DNA of 64,000 nt from assembly GCA_046328035.1 (NCBI GenBank), contig JAXLXI010000005.1:1-64000 (forward strand). The letters run 5' to 3'. The notes under the pieces were generated by a model, which had not been told where the DNA came from, did no database searches, and saw nothing but the letters and a program-made list of their open reading frames with translations. The stretch is from JBGASG01 sp046328035 (GTDB taxonomy: Bacteria; Cyanobacteriota; Vampirovibrionia; Obscuribacterales; Obscuribacteraceae). The translations under genes and the position numbers were made by a program. Shown one piece after another: positions 46,494 to 54,344 of this stretch; position 1 is the first letter of the stretch, and each line of letters starts with the position of its first letter.

Positions 46494-47264
46494 ATGGGCG
46501 GCAACGAAAAAGCTGAAATACAAATTGCGCAAGCGAGTAAAGTGGATGATACCCCTGAGGGATTCATGGATGATGTGTTGCGCGGTCGCTACGCCGCCGG
46601 TCGCGAGCGCGGCGGCACCGGCGCCAGTGCGACCACCGAGAAAATTGAAAATCTAGGTGTGATCAAATCGATTGACTTGCCTGGTGGTTTGCTCAAGTCG
46701 AATGAATCACAACCCTTCCTTGGCACCCTGACAAAATTCTACGCTCCGCGGGGCACCGACACCGAGTTCGGTTTCCTCCAGCACACAGGACGCCAGGTCG
46801 ATCAGGCGTCCGCCGATACCTTCCACAAAATGCTCAAGGACCACCCGAATCTGACTGCGCCCCTGTACATATATAACGAAGCGTCGGGACCACCCACGCA
46901 ACAGCAACGCGATTTCATGGCTAAGCTCAGCACTGTTCTCGGTGCCACCACTCTCGGTGACAATCAATTGACGTCGACCGGCTCGCGGACGCCGGCGTTT
47001 CATCTTGAAAGTGCGCGGCTCGAAACTATCAACGGCAAAACTGTCTTAGCAGTCGATGGCTGGTATCGTCAGAAAGACGACCAGGGAAATTGGAAGACAG
47101 AGCCGGACGGAACGCCAAGCAAACGCCGCTATTCCGGCATATTCATCGATGGCGATGGCGCCGGCAAAGCTGCGCAAGAACTGTATTTGCTCTCCGGTCA
47201 GGAAGCTCAATTCAACAAATACAATCAGCAGTACAAGAAATCACTGCAATCTATTAAGTGGTAA
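46494..47264 (+). CDS. Hypothetical protein downstream of papain-like DG protein
   Basis: The 256-residue soluble protein has an acidic start (MGGNEKAEIQIAQASKVDD) and a mixed alpha/beta body (TLTKFYAPRGTDTEFGFLQH, LYIYNEASGPPTQQQRDFMA) ending in KKSLQSIKW. I recognise no family. It starts 20 bases after the LysM/papain-like gene with a plausible site (GGGATTGAG), so the two are probably co-transcribed. It could be a partner, inhibitor or chaperone of the peptidase, but nothing in the sequence shows which. Confidence 0.6.
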   Translation: MGGNEKAEIQIAQASKVDDTPEGFMDDVLRGRYAAGRERGGTGASATTEKIENLGVIKSIDLPGGLLKSNESQPFLGTLTKFYAPRGTDTEFGFLQHTGRQVDQASADTFHKMLKDHPNLTAPLYIYNEASGPPTQQQRDFMAKLSTVLGATTLGDNQLTSTGSRTPAFHLESARLETINGKTVLAVDGWYRQKDDQGNWKTEPDGTPSKRRYSGIFIDGDGAGKAAQELYLLSGQEAQFNKYNQQYKKSLQSIKW

Positions 47265-47289
47265 GCGCGCTTGATTGGTGAGCGCGCGA

Positions 47290-47538
47290 TCAGGCACTGC
47301 CGCAAACTTTAATATTGCTTCCGCTCGGCTTCCGTCTCCAGGCGAAAGTCGCGCGCGAAAAGCAGTCGTCACGAAATCGCGGTTTCTTGGCCCACTCTAC
47401 CGGACCCGCATCGATTTCCTTGGTTCCAAAATCCTCTTTCTTGTTGATCGAATATCCGGCAGGTATGTCTCGGTTCACGCACTGGACCGTATCTTTCCAG
47501 GGTGGTGCGCCGATGTTCTGGGCTTGGACGCTGACCAT
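47290..47538 (-). CDS. Possible 82-residue protein, in frame downstream of mepA
   Basis: After the TGA that ends mepA (47556-47554) the same frame stays open for 87 codons to 47290. The text is protein-like (AQNIGAPPWKDTVQCVNRDI, then RDDCFSRATFAWRRK). It may start at the ATG at 47538, 15 bases after the stop, with no clear ribosome site. It is either a separate small gene or the original C-terminus of MepA cut off by an in-frame stop. I do not recognise it. Confidence 0.4.
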   Translation of the reverse strand: MVSVQAQNIGAPPWKDTVQCVNRDIPAGYSINKKEDFGTKEIDAGPVEWAKKPRFRDDCFSRATFAWRRKPSGSNIKVCGSA

Positions 47539-47553
47539 GAATTTGATCGCTGC

Positions 47554-48495
47554 TCATGGCTGCACATCTGGAGCCTTCAAGACATCAACCGCCTGTGGTG
47601 GCATTTCGGAAAGCGGAAACGGCGCCCGCGGCGTATCCGGTCCCGGCGATTTGCTGGTGTATGGCGGATGCAGAGCAACCTGCTTCAGAGCTTCGGTCAA
47701 TTCGTCGCCGGAACCGTCATCGGCTGAATTCACAGGCTCCTGATTGTGACAATTGCAATCGCCTTCGAGACAATCGAGCCTGACGTGAATGTGATCGTCG
47801 TGACCTTCGCAGACGCCCTCATAACATGGGCGTATGCGACTTAGCCACCATGCATCGCTGCCGTCCGCAGCCTTCTTGCTACAAAGGTACTGCTTGATCG
47901 CCGGCGTCACAAAGATGCGCGCCACATGTTTGCTGCGCGCGGCATCGCGCACGAGATTGGCGTGCGCTTCGGTCCAGACGTGCGGGTCGAGTTCGGCGCT
48001 GTCGATCTTGAGCACGGAAGCAGACTCCATGTTTTCCAATTCTTCGCCGGTCAATTTGCGGCGCGCCGGCATCGGCGTCAACCAGATGTCCACATCGAGA
48101 CCGATCTGATGGCTGGCATGTCCCTTCGGCATCGGCCCGCCGCGCGGCATACTGAGGTCACCGATCAGCAAGCCGTTCCATCCGTCTTTGTGTGCGGTGA
48201 CTGCAAGTTTCTTCAGAAACTCAATCGTCCGTGGGTGCCCCCAATATCTGTTGCGCGAGGGGCGCATCACCTGATAGTACTTTCCTGCAAGGGGCAGGGC
48301 GACCGCACCAGCGATGCAGCCGTTCGAGTAGGTCCCGATCGATGACAGGGGCAGGTCCGCCGGCAGTTTCTTCTCAGCAAAAAGCTGACGCGCATCGGCA
48401 TTCGGGTCGAACTCCGGCGCACTACTTGTGGTGCCTCCGGTTCCGGAAATAGCCACCGCGGTTAGGAAGAGCAGTGCCGCAAGTTTCTTGTACAT
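47554..48495 (-). CDS. mepA: Penicillin-insensitive murein endopeptidase MepA
   Basis: The 313-residue protein has a signal peptide (LAALLFLTAVAISGTGG) and the MepA catalytic pattern: LIGDLSMPRGG, KGHASHQIGLDVDIWL (metal ligands of the LAS metallopeptidase fold) and GHDDHIHVRLDC. MepA is a periplasmic LAS-family zinc enzyme that cuts D-Ala-mDAP crosslinks in peptidoglycan. The bulk up to about 260 is the enzyme; the C-terminus is a proline-rich extension. The TGA at its end is followed in the same frame by 87 more sense codons. Its presence implies a Gram-negative-type wall with meso-DAP. It faces the papain-like gene pair convergently. Confidence 0.9.
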   Translation of the reverse strand: MYKKLAALLFLTAVAISGTGGTTSSAPEFDPNADARQLFAEKKLPADLPLSSIGTYSNGCIAGAVALPLAGKYYQVMRPSRNRYWGHPRTIEFLKKLAVTAHKDGWNGLLIGDLSMPRGGPMPKGHASHQIGLDVDIWLTPMPARRKLTGEELENMESASVLKIDSAELDPHVWTEAHANLVRDAARSKHVARIFVTPAIKQYLCSKKAADGSDAWWLSRIRPCYEGVCEGHDDHIHVRLDCLEGDCNCHNQEPVNSADDGSGDELTEALKQVALHPPYTSKSPGPDTPRAPFPLSEMPPQAVDVLKAPDVQP

Positions 48496-48608
48496 GCGGC
48501 AAAGATTAGCCGCTTACACGACGACTCGCAAGCCGGTTCCCAAGTGACGCCCCATAACAGCGGCGCTGATGCCATAATGGCTCCTATCTACCCAGCCATG
48601 GTTCGGTC

Positions 48609-49472
48609 ATGATGGCAAATATCAATCGATGGCGCCTTGCCATCTCAGCATCCTTAACGTGCGCCTGCACTCTGATTTCAACGTGTTCGCAGGCAGCTAC
48701 ACCGGCGCCTTCGGTCAGTACCTACCAGATCGAAGTTTCCAACCTGCGCAGACAGTGCTCGCCCGAAGCATTGAATTCGTTTGCGGACTGCTCGGGGGCA
48801 TTCACACTCGCAGAGATGGCGAAGCATCAAAAAGATCAGAAGACATTCGCGTACGCATGCGCGGCAATTGAGAGTTTCTTGCAGATTCATAAGCATTGGG
48901 GCAACAGTTCGTCCATCCTGATAGAGCAAGGGTGGCTCTGCGAACTAAGAGGGCAGCAAGCCAAAGCCGACGGTTACTACCATCAAGCATGGTCGGCTTT
49001 TAAGTCCGAGCCGCCCATGAACGGTCCGCTGATGAAACTTTGCTGCGTTCTGGTGCGCCAGGGCAAGACCGGCGAGGCTGCAACTGTCGTGCAACAGAAC
49101 GCCAAACATCTCACTGCTGAAGAGTACGCGCAGGTCGTTGACACGTTTTTCGCGGCTGGTCAGGCGGACACAGCTCTGCGACTGGCCAGAGCGCAAGTCA
49201 ATCCTGCCTACTCTCCTGATCGCTTCACTCCGTGGTCCCAGTTGTACGCGCTGCTCAAACACAAACATGCTGACGATGAAGCCGCCAAGCTTGTGAAAAC
49301 GGCCGCCGGACCTCCAGGCACCTATCACTTCACGTCCAGCCGCGTCAGTGTTCCAGAGATGGCGAAGTTCGCCGAGCAAGAAGCTGAAATCTGGGACCTG
49401 CTCGGCAAGCCAACTCTCGCTAAACAGTGTCGCGATTTTGGTGCACAGTTGATGGGCTTGATGAAACAGTGA
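48609..49472 (+). CDS. Secreted TPR-like protein
   Basis: The 287-residue protein has a signal peptide (LAISASLTCACTLISTCSQA, about 10-29) and then about six helix pairs of TPR type (AYACAAIESFLQIHKHWGN, GQQAKADGYYHQAWSAFKSE, GQADTALRLARAQVNPAYS). No enzymatic motif is visible. A cysteine in the leader (TCSQA) does not make a clear lipobox. It ends in a four-base overlap with the phosphotransferase gene if that starts at GTG 49469, which suggests a coupled pair. The periplasmic location is inferred. Confidence 0.7.
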   Translation: MMANINRWRLAISASLTCACTLISTCSQAATPAPSVSTYQIEVSNLRRQCSPEALNSFADCSGAFTLAEMAKHQKDQKTFAYACAAIESFLQIHKHWGNSSSILIEQGWLCELRGQQAKADGYYHQAWSAFKSEPPMNGPLMKLCCVLVRQGKTGEAATVVQQNAKHLTAEEYAQVVDTFFAAGQADTALRLARAQVNPAYSPDRFTPWSQLYALLKHKHADDEAAKLVKTAAGPPGTYHFTSSRVSVPEMAKFAEQEAEIWDLLGKPTLAKQCRDFGAQLMGLMKQ

Positions 49473-50230
49473 TCAAGGGATGGGAGGCGCTCGCGCAGTG
49501 GGGCGAAGACGCTACGCGCATTGAGAAACTCACCGGCGGCGTCGCCAATGATGTGTGGAGCGTGCGCGTTGACGGGCGTCTCGCAGTTGGTCGACTGGGC
49601 ACGCGCAGCGATATTGATCTGGCTTGGGAAATGGAACTCCTGCAGCATCTCGACAGTGAAGGTCTGGTGGTGCCGGTGCCAATCCCGACGCGGGACGGAC
49701 GACTATTTGTAGATGGTCTGGTGGTGATGAAATTCATGGAGGGCGGTCCTCCCGAATCGGAGTCCGATTGGCGGCGGGTTGCCGACACCCTCCGGCAGAT
49801 GCATCGACTGACGCAAGGCTGGCCGCAGCGCCCAGGTTGGCGAGCATCAATAGATCTTTTGCATGAAGAAACTGGAACGAAGGTCGATTTGAACGCGATG
49901 CCGCCCGAAGGAGTCGTTCGGTGCCGCGCGGCGTGGGCGCGACTGGTCGGTCGGCAAACATGCGTGGTGCACGGCAATCCCAACAGCGCTGCCAATGTTC
50001 GCATGACCGCGAATCATGTCGCGTTGATTGATTGGGATGAGGCGCACGTTGATGTTCCTGTCCTCGACCTGGTGCTGCCGTGTAACGGCGCGGGTCTCGA
50101 AGGCGACGAACTGGATATCGCCTCGCAAGCCTCGGCGGCATGGGAAGCTGCCGTATGTTGGGACGACGAATACTCAATGCAGCGGCTTGCCGAAGTGCGA
50201 ACGGTTGGTGGCTATTCGTTCCAGGGTTAA
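49469..50230 (+). CDS. Phosphotransferase of the APH/choline-kinase type with altered catalytic loop
   Basis: With GTG at 49469 (GTGA overlap with the upstream gene) the protein has 253 residues in the aminoglycoside phosphotransferase/choline-kinase fold. The N-lobe motif is LTGGVANDVWSVRVDGRLA, the C-lobe has VVHGNPNSAANV and ALIDWDEAHVD. The catalytic loop normally reads HGDxxxxN; here it reads HGN at 168-170, so the usual catalytic aspartate is an asparagine, while the metal-binding Asp in IDWDE is kept. A longer frame starts at 49427, but it overlaps the upstream gene by 46 bases. It may be a small-molecule kinase with altered chemistry or a pseudo-enzyme. The substrate is not inferable. 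Confidence 0.72.
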   Translation: MIKGWEALAQWGEDATRIEKLTGGVANDVWSVRVDGRLAVGRLGTRSDIDLAWEMELLQHLDSEGLVVPVPIPTRDGRLFVDGLVVMKFMEGGPPESESDWRRVADTLRQMHRLTQGWPQRPGWRASIDLLHEETGTKVDLNAMPPEGVVRCRAAWARLVGRQTCVVHGNPNSAANVRMTANHVALIDWDEAHVDVPVLDLVLPCNGAGLEGDELDIASQASAAWEAAVCWDDEYSMQRLAEVRTVGGYSFQG

Positions 50231-50292
50231 CCCGGGGCTTGGCTTATCGGTCTTGGGGTATTCTACTGCGACTCTTCTAGGTAGACTGCCAG

Positions 50293-50311
50293 AAAGCCGC
50301 TTTAAGGCTTT
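50293..50311 (+). terminator. Weak rho-independent terminator candidate
   Basis: AAAGCC and GGCTTT pair around a seven-base loop and are followed by a short, interrupted T-run (TTTTGTTC uses the last arm bases). It lies 63 bases after the phosphotransferase stop and before the gene at 50372. Stem and T-run are both short. Confidence 0.3.
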
Positions 50312-50371
50312 TGTTCGGTCTTGTACTTACCACTAACCATACATAAACCTCACGCTCACGGAGAGAGTACA

Positions 50372-52006
50372 ATGTACTATCCGGTATTCCGCCACGCGGT
50401 CTGGGCACTACTCATGATGGCGCTCACAATGCCGATCCTCGCATTTTATGCGGGCATTATGTCAGGTCTTTTCGGAGTTCCTGCGGTGCCTTTCTTTGAG
50501 CTTGGGCTCCCCTGTGGAGAAGGTCAGTATCAAGTGCCCGCTCTGTGTGGCAATGGATCTGGTCAGTTAGTTAAAGATCCATGCAACTGGAGGCAAATAA
50601 GATTCTCCGATTCGGGACACACGGACTACCTGGTGAGTAGGTGTCGAACGCCGCAAAGATACCGAGATATCATCAATCGCGCAGAAGCCTGCTCACGCAA
50701 TGGACAGCTCGCCGGAGCTGTAATGCTATATACGTCGGCTGCGGAGGAAGCCAAACTAGACCGCAATCCATTCATTCAGGCAGTTGCGTATGCCCATCTG
50801 CATGAGCTGTGTCATGCTGACGCTGAGCAGGTAGCGGCTGGTTACATGAAAGAAATCATTCACTTGTTGCCTGACCTTACTGATGAAGAGAAAACGGTTG
50901 TCTTGAGTTGCATAACGGATCGGCTCGCATACGAGTTGATTGTACCGCTGGCAAAAAAATTCTACGGTTGTTCATCCCGCTTACATCAGTACTGTGTTTC
51001 AAATCTGGCAAGGAGTGAAGCGGATCTCGGCAACTGGCAGAAAGCAAGTCACCTAATGGCTTCGATCACGAGATACCACCAGGGTCTGCACCTGTCCGTA
51101 CTTGCAGATTGCTTGTTTCATTCTAAACGATACGGCGAGGCTGCTTGGTGTTACCGACGTTGGAAATCGTTCGGATGGTCGCTGACAGCCGAGCAACTTG
51201 CGGATTGGCGCATTGCTGAGCAAGCTTGCGGCGGACACCCGACGCCAGTCGATATCTTCCCTCCAGCTGGGGAAAAGGAAGTAGCACAGCGATTCGTGGC
51301 AGAATCGCCATGCGTGGAACCGCAACCTTCCAAGAAAAGTCTCGAGCTGGATGCTCATCGAGCCTCCGCTCTGCTTGATTGGGGCGAACTTGAGATGCAG
51401 CTGAAACTCAATACATTAGGCCGTGGCAAAATTATAGAAGCAGCCCGTCTGATTGCCACCATACCGAAAGCCGAGAAGAGTTTAGCGGAGCGCTGTCTCA
51501 GCGACCTGCTGCGGTGCATCGACCAGGAGTCTGACAAAGGTGAGGCGCGGAATTTGTCGTACTTGTTTTGGGCCGTATCGAGTTGCATAGACCACATGGA
51601 GTCTGTGCCTTGGCACGGGAACGGAGGGGGGCGCTCCAGGTGGGGCAGTCCTACTTATAACCCAAGGGAGAAAATTATGAAACTGCGCCACGAACTGTAT
51701 ATCAGCCACCACGTCGACTGGAAGGATGCACAATTTATCCGCAGTCTGTATCAGCAATATGAAGAGATAGGATTGCGTGATTCTGCAAGTCGGGCGCTGC
51801 AATCTGCCATCTCGCTGGAGCAGCGCCAGTCTCGACAGGATTATGGCTTGATGTCGCGGGATGCGTGGATGCTGGTTTCGCTAAATCTCGCGAGCCGGCA
51901 TGCGGTGGAGACGATGTTCTGGTTTGGCTTTGCAGAGGGAGCCGCAGCGCGTCAGAGTTACGTCGACTATCGGCGGTGGGTGGATTCCTTCGACTGTTTT
52001 TCATGA
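50372..52006 (+). CDS. Membrane-anchored helical-repeat protein, unknown function
   Basis: The ATG at 50372 has GGAGAG seven bases upstream and is preferred to an earlier frame start at 50321. The 544-residue protein has one N-terminal hydrophobic region (about 8-35, VWALLMMALTMPILAFYAGI) and a long body of helix pairs with TPR/Sel1-like spacing (NGQLAGAVMLYTSAAEEAKL, LADWRIAEQACGGHPT). There are many cysteines (CGEGQYQVPALCGNG near the N-terminus), perhaps disulfide-bonded outside the membrane. I do not recognise a family. It is followed by a gene for a CPXCG protein on the same strand. Confidence 0.65.
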   Translation: MYYPVFRHAVWALLMMALTMPILAFYAGIMSGLFGVPAVPFFELGLPCGEGQYQVPALCGNGSGQLVKDPCNWRQIRFSDSGHTDYLVSRCRTPQRYRDIINRAEACSRNGQLAGAVMLYTSAAEEAKLDRNPFIQAVAYAHLHELCHADAEQVAAGYMKEIIHLLPDLTDEEKTVVLSCITDRLAYELIVPLAKKFYGCSSRLHQYCVSNLARSEADLGNWQKASHLMASITRYHQGLHLSVLADCLFHSKRYGEAAWCYRRWKSFGWSLTAEQLADWRIAEQACGGHPTPVDIFPPAGEKEVAQRFVAESPCVEPQPSKKSLELDAHRASALLDWGELEMQLKLNTLGRGKIIEAARLIATIPKAEKSLAERCLSDLLRCIDQESDKGEARNLSYLFWAVSSCIDHMESVPWHGNGGGRSRWGSPTYNPREKIMKLRHELYISHHVDWKDAQFIRSLYQQYEEIGLRDSASRALQSAISLEQRQSRQDYGLMSRDAWMLVSLNLASRHAVETMFWFGFAEGAAARQSYVDYRRWVDSFDCFS

Positions 52007-52100
52007 CTGATGATGACCTGTTGCGGTACTGCTTGTGGTGTGGTTTGGTTCATCGACGAGCAACAGTACTGACTCCTGGATAGCAATGAGGCAGGCATCT

Positions 52101-52286
52101 ATGTTGGAAGAGTATTTCTTCACCTGCCCGTACTGCTGGGAGCAAATCTCGATGATGCTGGATGTCAGCGCCGGCGGGCAGAATTATGTCGAGGACTGTG
52201 AGGTTTGTTGCAATCCGATTGCTATAGCCTACACAGCCGAAGACGGCGCCGTACAGGCGTTTTCGGCTGATTCCCTAGAGCAATAA
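52101..52286 (+). CDS. CPXCG-type cysteine-rich small protein
   Basis: The ATG at 52101 has GAGGCAG upstream and gives 61 residues; the frame is open from 52035. The protein contains FFTCPYCWEQISMMLDVSAG and DCEVCCNPI, the pair of cysteine clusters of the CPXCG (Cys_rich_CPXCG) family, which probably bind zinc. Family members are short; the function is unknown. The first cluster has CPYC in place of CPXCG and the second is CEVCC. It lies 94 bases after the membrane protein gene and may be co-transcribed with it. Confidence 0.7.
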   Translation: MLEEYFFTCPYCWEQISMMLDVSAGGQNYVEDCEVCCNPIAIAYTAEDGAVQAFSADSLEQ

Positions 52287-52343
52287 GGCGCTGCTCAGGT
52301 TAACATGTCGGGCTCCGCATGCACGGCAAACCTTGAAAACCAC

Positions 52344-52349
52344 TATAAT
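52344..52349 (+). promoter_or_regulatory. Candidate -10 box before the ABC-F gene
   Basis: A perfect TATAAT lies 81 bases before the ABC-F start. No good -35 box is visible 17 bases upstream. The leader after it contains CCTCG and CGAGG (52351-52371) that can pair into a hairpin, a possible attenuation element, as some ABC-F genes have. This is tentative. Confidence 0.35.
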
Positions 52350-52429
52350 GCCTCGTTTGGGGTGCCCGAGGCGGCAGAACAGCTGGGCTGTGCTGTGTTG
52401 AGCGCCGCGCGTCAAACAAGGAATCCATC

Positions 52430-54043
52430 ATGATCGTAGTCAGTGAAGTAACCAAAGAATTCGGCACGCGCACGCTATTCGACAACGTGTCCGTGAAGTT
52501 CAGCCCTGGCAATCGTTACGGATTGACCGGTCCGAACGGAGCCGGCAAGTCGACGTTCATGAAGATTCTCACCGGCGAAGTCGAGCCGTCCAATCGCGGG
52601 ACTATTAGTCGCCCAACGCGAGTCGGGGTGTTGGAACAGGATCGCTTCAAGTACGACGACCAGCGCATCATCGACGCGGTCATGATGGGCAACGCGGTTT
52701 TGTGGGATGCCTTGAAGGAGAGGGATGCGCTTTGCGAAGTGGACGTTCCTTCGACTGAGCAGATGAATCGCCTGTGCGATCTCGAATCGATCATTGCCGA
52801 CGAAAACGGCTACACGGCAGAGTTCGAAGCTGCCGAAATTCTGCGAGGCATCGGCATTCCCGAAGAACAACACGAAGAGTTGATGAGCACGCTCGCGATT
52901 GACTATAAGTTTCGCGTGTTGCTTGCGCAAGCGCTCTTCGGCGAACCGCAAGCACTTCTCTTAGATGAACCGACAAACCACCTTGATCTGGATTCGATTC
53001 ACTGGCTGGAAGAGTTTCTCGGCAAGTACGAAGGCACCATGGTGGTCATATCGCACGACCGCCACTTCCTGAATGCAGTGTGCACACACATTGCCGACAT
53101 CGACTATGACACCATCATCATCTATCCGGGCGGGTATGACGACATGGTGGAACAAAAACTTCAGGCACGCCAATCCATCGAAGCAGAAAACCGCGACAAA
53201 GCAAAGAAAGTCGCTCAACTTCAGGAGTTTGTCAGTCGATTTGCTGCCGGACAGCGTTCGAGCCAGGTGCAATCGCGAAAGAAAGAGATTGCTCGCCTCA
53301 GCCCGCAGGAATTGAAGCGTTCCAATATTCAGCGTCCGTTCATTCGGTTTGAGCAAGAGCGCCCGATTGGTCGCGAGGTCCTGCAAGTCAAAGGCTTGAG
53401 GAAGGCATTTGATGGTGAAGCCGCACTCTTTAAAGATGTGCAGCTCGATATCATGCGCGGTGACAAGATTGCCGTCATTGGTGCCAACGGTGTCGGCAAA
53501 ACGACGCTGTTGCGTTGTTTGATCGGTGAGTTGCCACCAGATGCGGGGCAGATAAAGTGGGGCGACAGCGCCACGTGGAGCTATTATCCGCAGGACTTCC
53601 ACAGCGCCATAAGTCCGGGCAGCACCGCATTGGATTGGTTGACGCAATTCATGGTGGATGAGGGAAATCAGGTGGTGCGCGGTCTGCTCGGGCGCATGCT
53701 TTTCTCCGGAGACGAGAGTTTGAAGGCAACGGATGTTCTGTCTGGTGGCGAAGCCGCGCGTCTGCTCATGGCTCGCATGATGATGCAGAAGAACCCGATT
53801 TTGATTTTCGACGAGCCGACAAACCACCTCGATTTGGAAGCGGTGTCCGCGTTGGCGGAAGGGCTGTCACTATTTCAGGGAACGGTGTTTGTGGTATCAC
53901 ACGACCGCGACCTGGTTGCAGACGTTGCGACGCGCGTGCTGTCGTTTACCGAAGGCGGGCTGGTGGATTTCCACGGCACCTACGACGAGTATCTGGTGAC
54001 GCACAAGTTTAAGGAATTCAGCACGGCCGGCAAACGGAAGTAA
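52430..54043 (+). CDS. ABC-F ATPase, YbiT type
   Basis: The 537-residue protein has two ATPase domains and no membrane segment. Domain 1: GPNGAGKST (34-42), signature region with KFRVLLAQALFGEPQ, Walker B LLLDEPTNHLDLDSI. Domain 2: GANGVGKTT (about 352-360), LSGGEAARLLMARMM and LIFDEPTNHLDLEAV. The arm between the ATP domains is short and the first signature is not the usual LSGGQ, as in E. coli YbiT. ABC-F proteins bind the ribosome E site and rescue or regulate translation; the YbiT branch's role is not well defined. The gene is downstream of a possible -10 box at 52344 and starts after CAAGGAATCC. Confidence 0.9.
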   Translation: MIVVSEVTKEFGTRTLFDNVSVKFSPGNRYGLTGPNGAGKSTFMKILTGEVEPSNRGTISRPTRVGVLEQDRFKYDDQRIIDAVMMGNAVLWDALKERDALCEVDVPSTEQMNRLCDLESIIADENGYTAEFEAAEILRGIGIPEEQHEELMSTLAIDYKFRVLLAQALFGEPQALLLDEPTNHLDLDSIHWLEEFLGKYEGTMVVISHDRHFLNAVCTHIADIDYDTIIIYPGGYDDMVEQKLQARQSIEAENRDKAKKVAQLQEFVSRFAAGQRSSQVQSRKKEIARLSPQELKRSNIQRPFIRFEQERPIGREVLQVKGLRKAFDGEAALFKDVQLDIMRGDKIAVIGANGVGKTTLLRCLIGELPPDAGQIKWGDSATWSYYPQDFHSAISPGSTALDWLTQFMVDEGNQVVRGLLGRMLFSGDESLKATDVLSGGEAARLLMARMMMQKNPILIFDEPTNHLDLEAVSALAEGLSLFQGTVFVVSHDRDLVADVATRVLSFTEGGLVDFHGTYDEYLVTHKFKEFSTAGKRK

Positions 54044-54091
54044 TCCGGATTCCGCTGCCGTTGTCCGCGTGCTGGGCCGCCCCCGGTAAAG

Positions 54092-54219
54092 CGGCCGCCA
54101 TGGCGGTCAGCGAATGTTGAGTTTGACCGCCATGGCGAGCCAAACCGAGGTGCCGTGACCGCCGTGACGGCCAAATTCGAGTAATGCTGACCGCCACAGC
54201 GGCCACGCTCACAGCCACG
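54092..54219. repeat. Four degenerate tandem units with 32-base period
   Basis: TGACCGCC or its variant CGGCCGCC recurs at 54092, 54124, 54156 and 54188, exactly 32 bases apart. Each unit continues with a loose GGC/GGCCA-rich half, so each could fold. A perfect 13-base inverted repeat, GCCATGGCGGTCA at 54097-54109 and TGACCGCCATGGC at 54124-54136, spans units one and two. The array follows the ABC-F stop by 48 bases and precedes the end of the SDR gene, so it may also act as a terminator between these convergent genes. Confidence 0.6.
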
Positions 54220-54344
54220 TCACCCAAGTACTTGCGCCGCTCTGGCGCGCCGCTCTGGCATGCGAAAGTTCGGTGATGCATCACACCACCGAACTCCGCT
54301 CTTCACCCGGTAACTTCCTTCCGGTGCCGGCTAGCGCCGACCTC

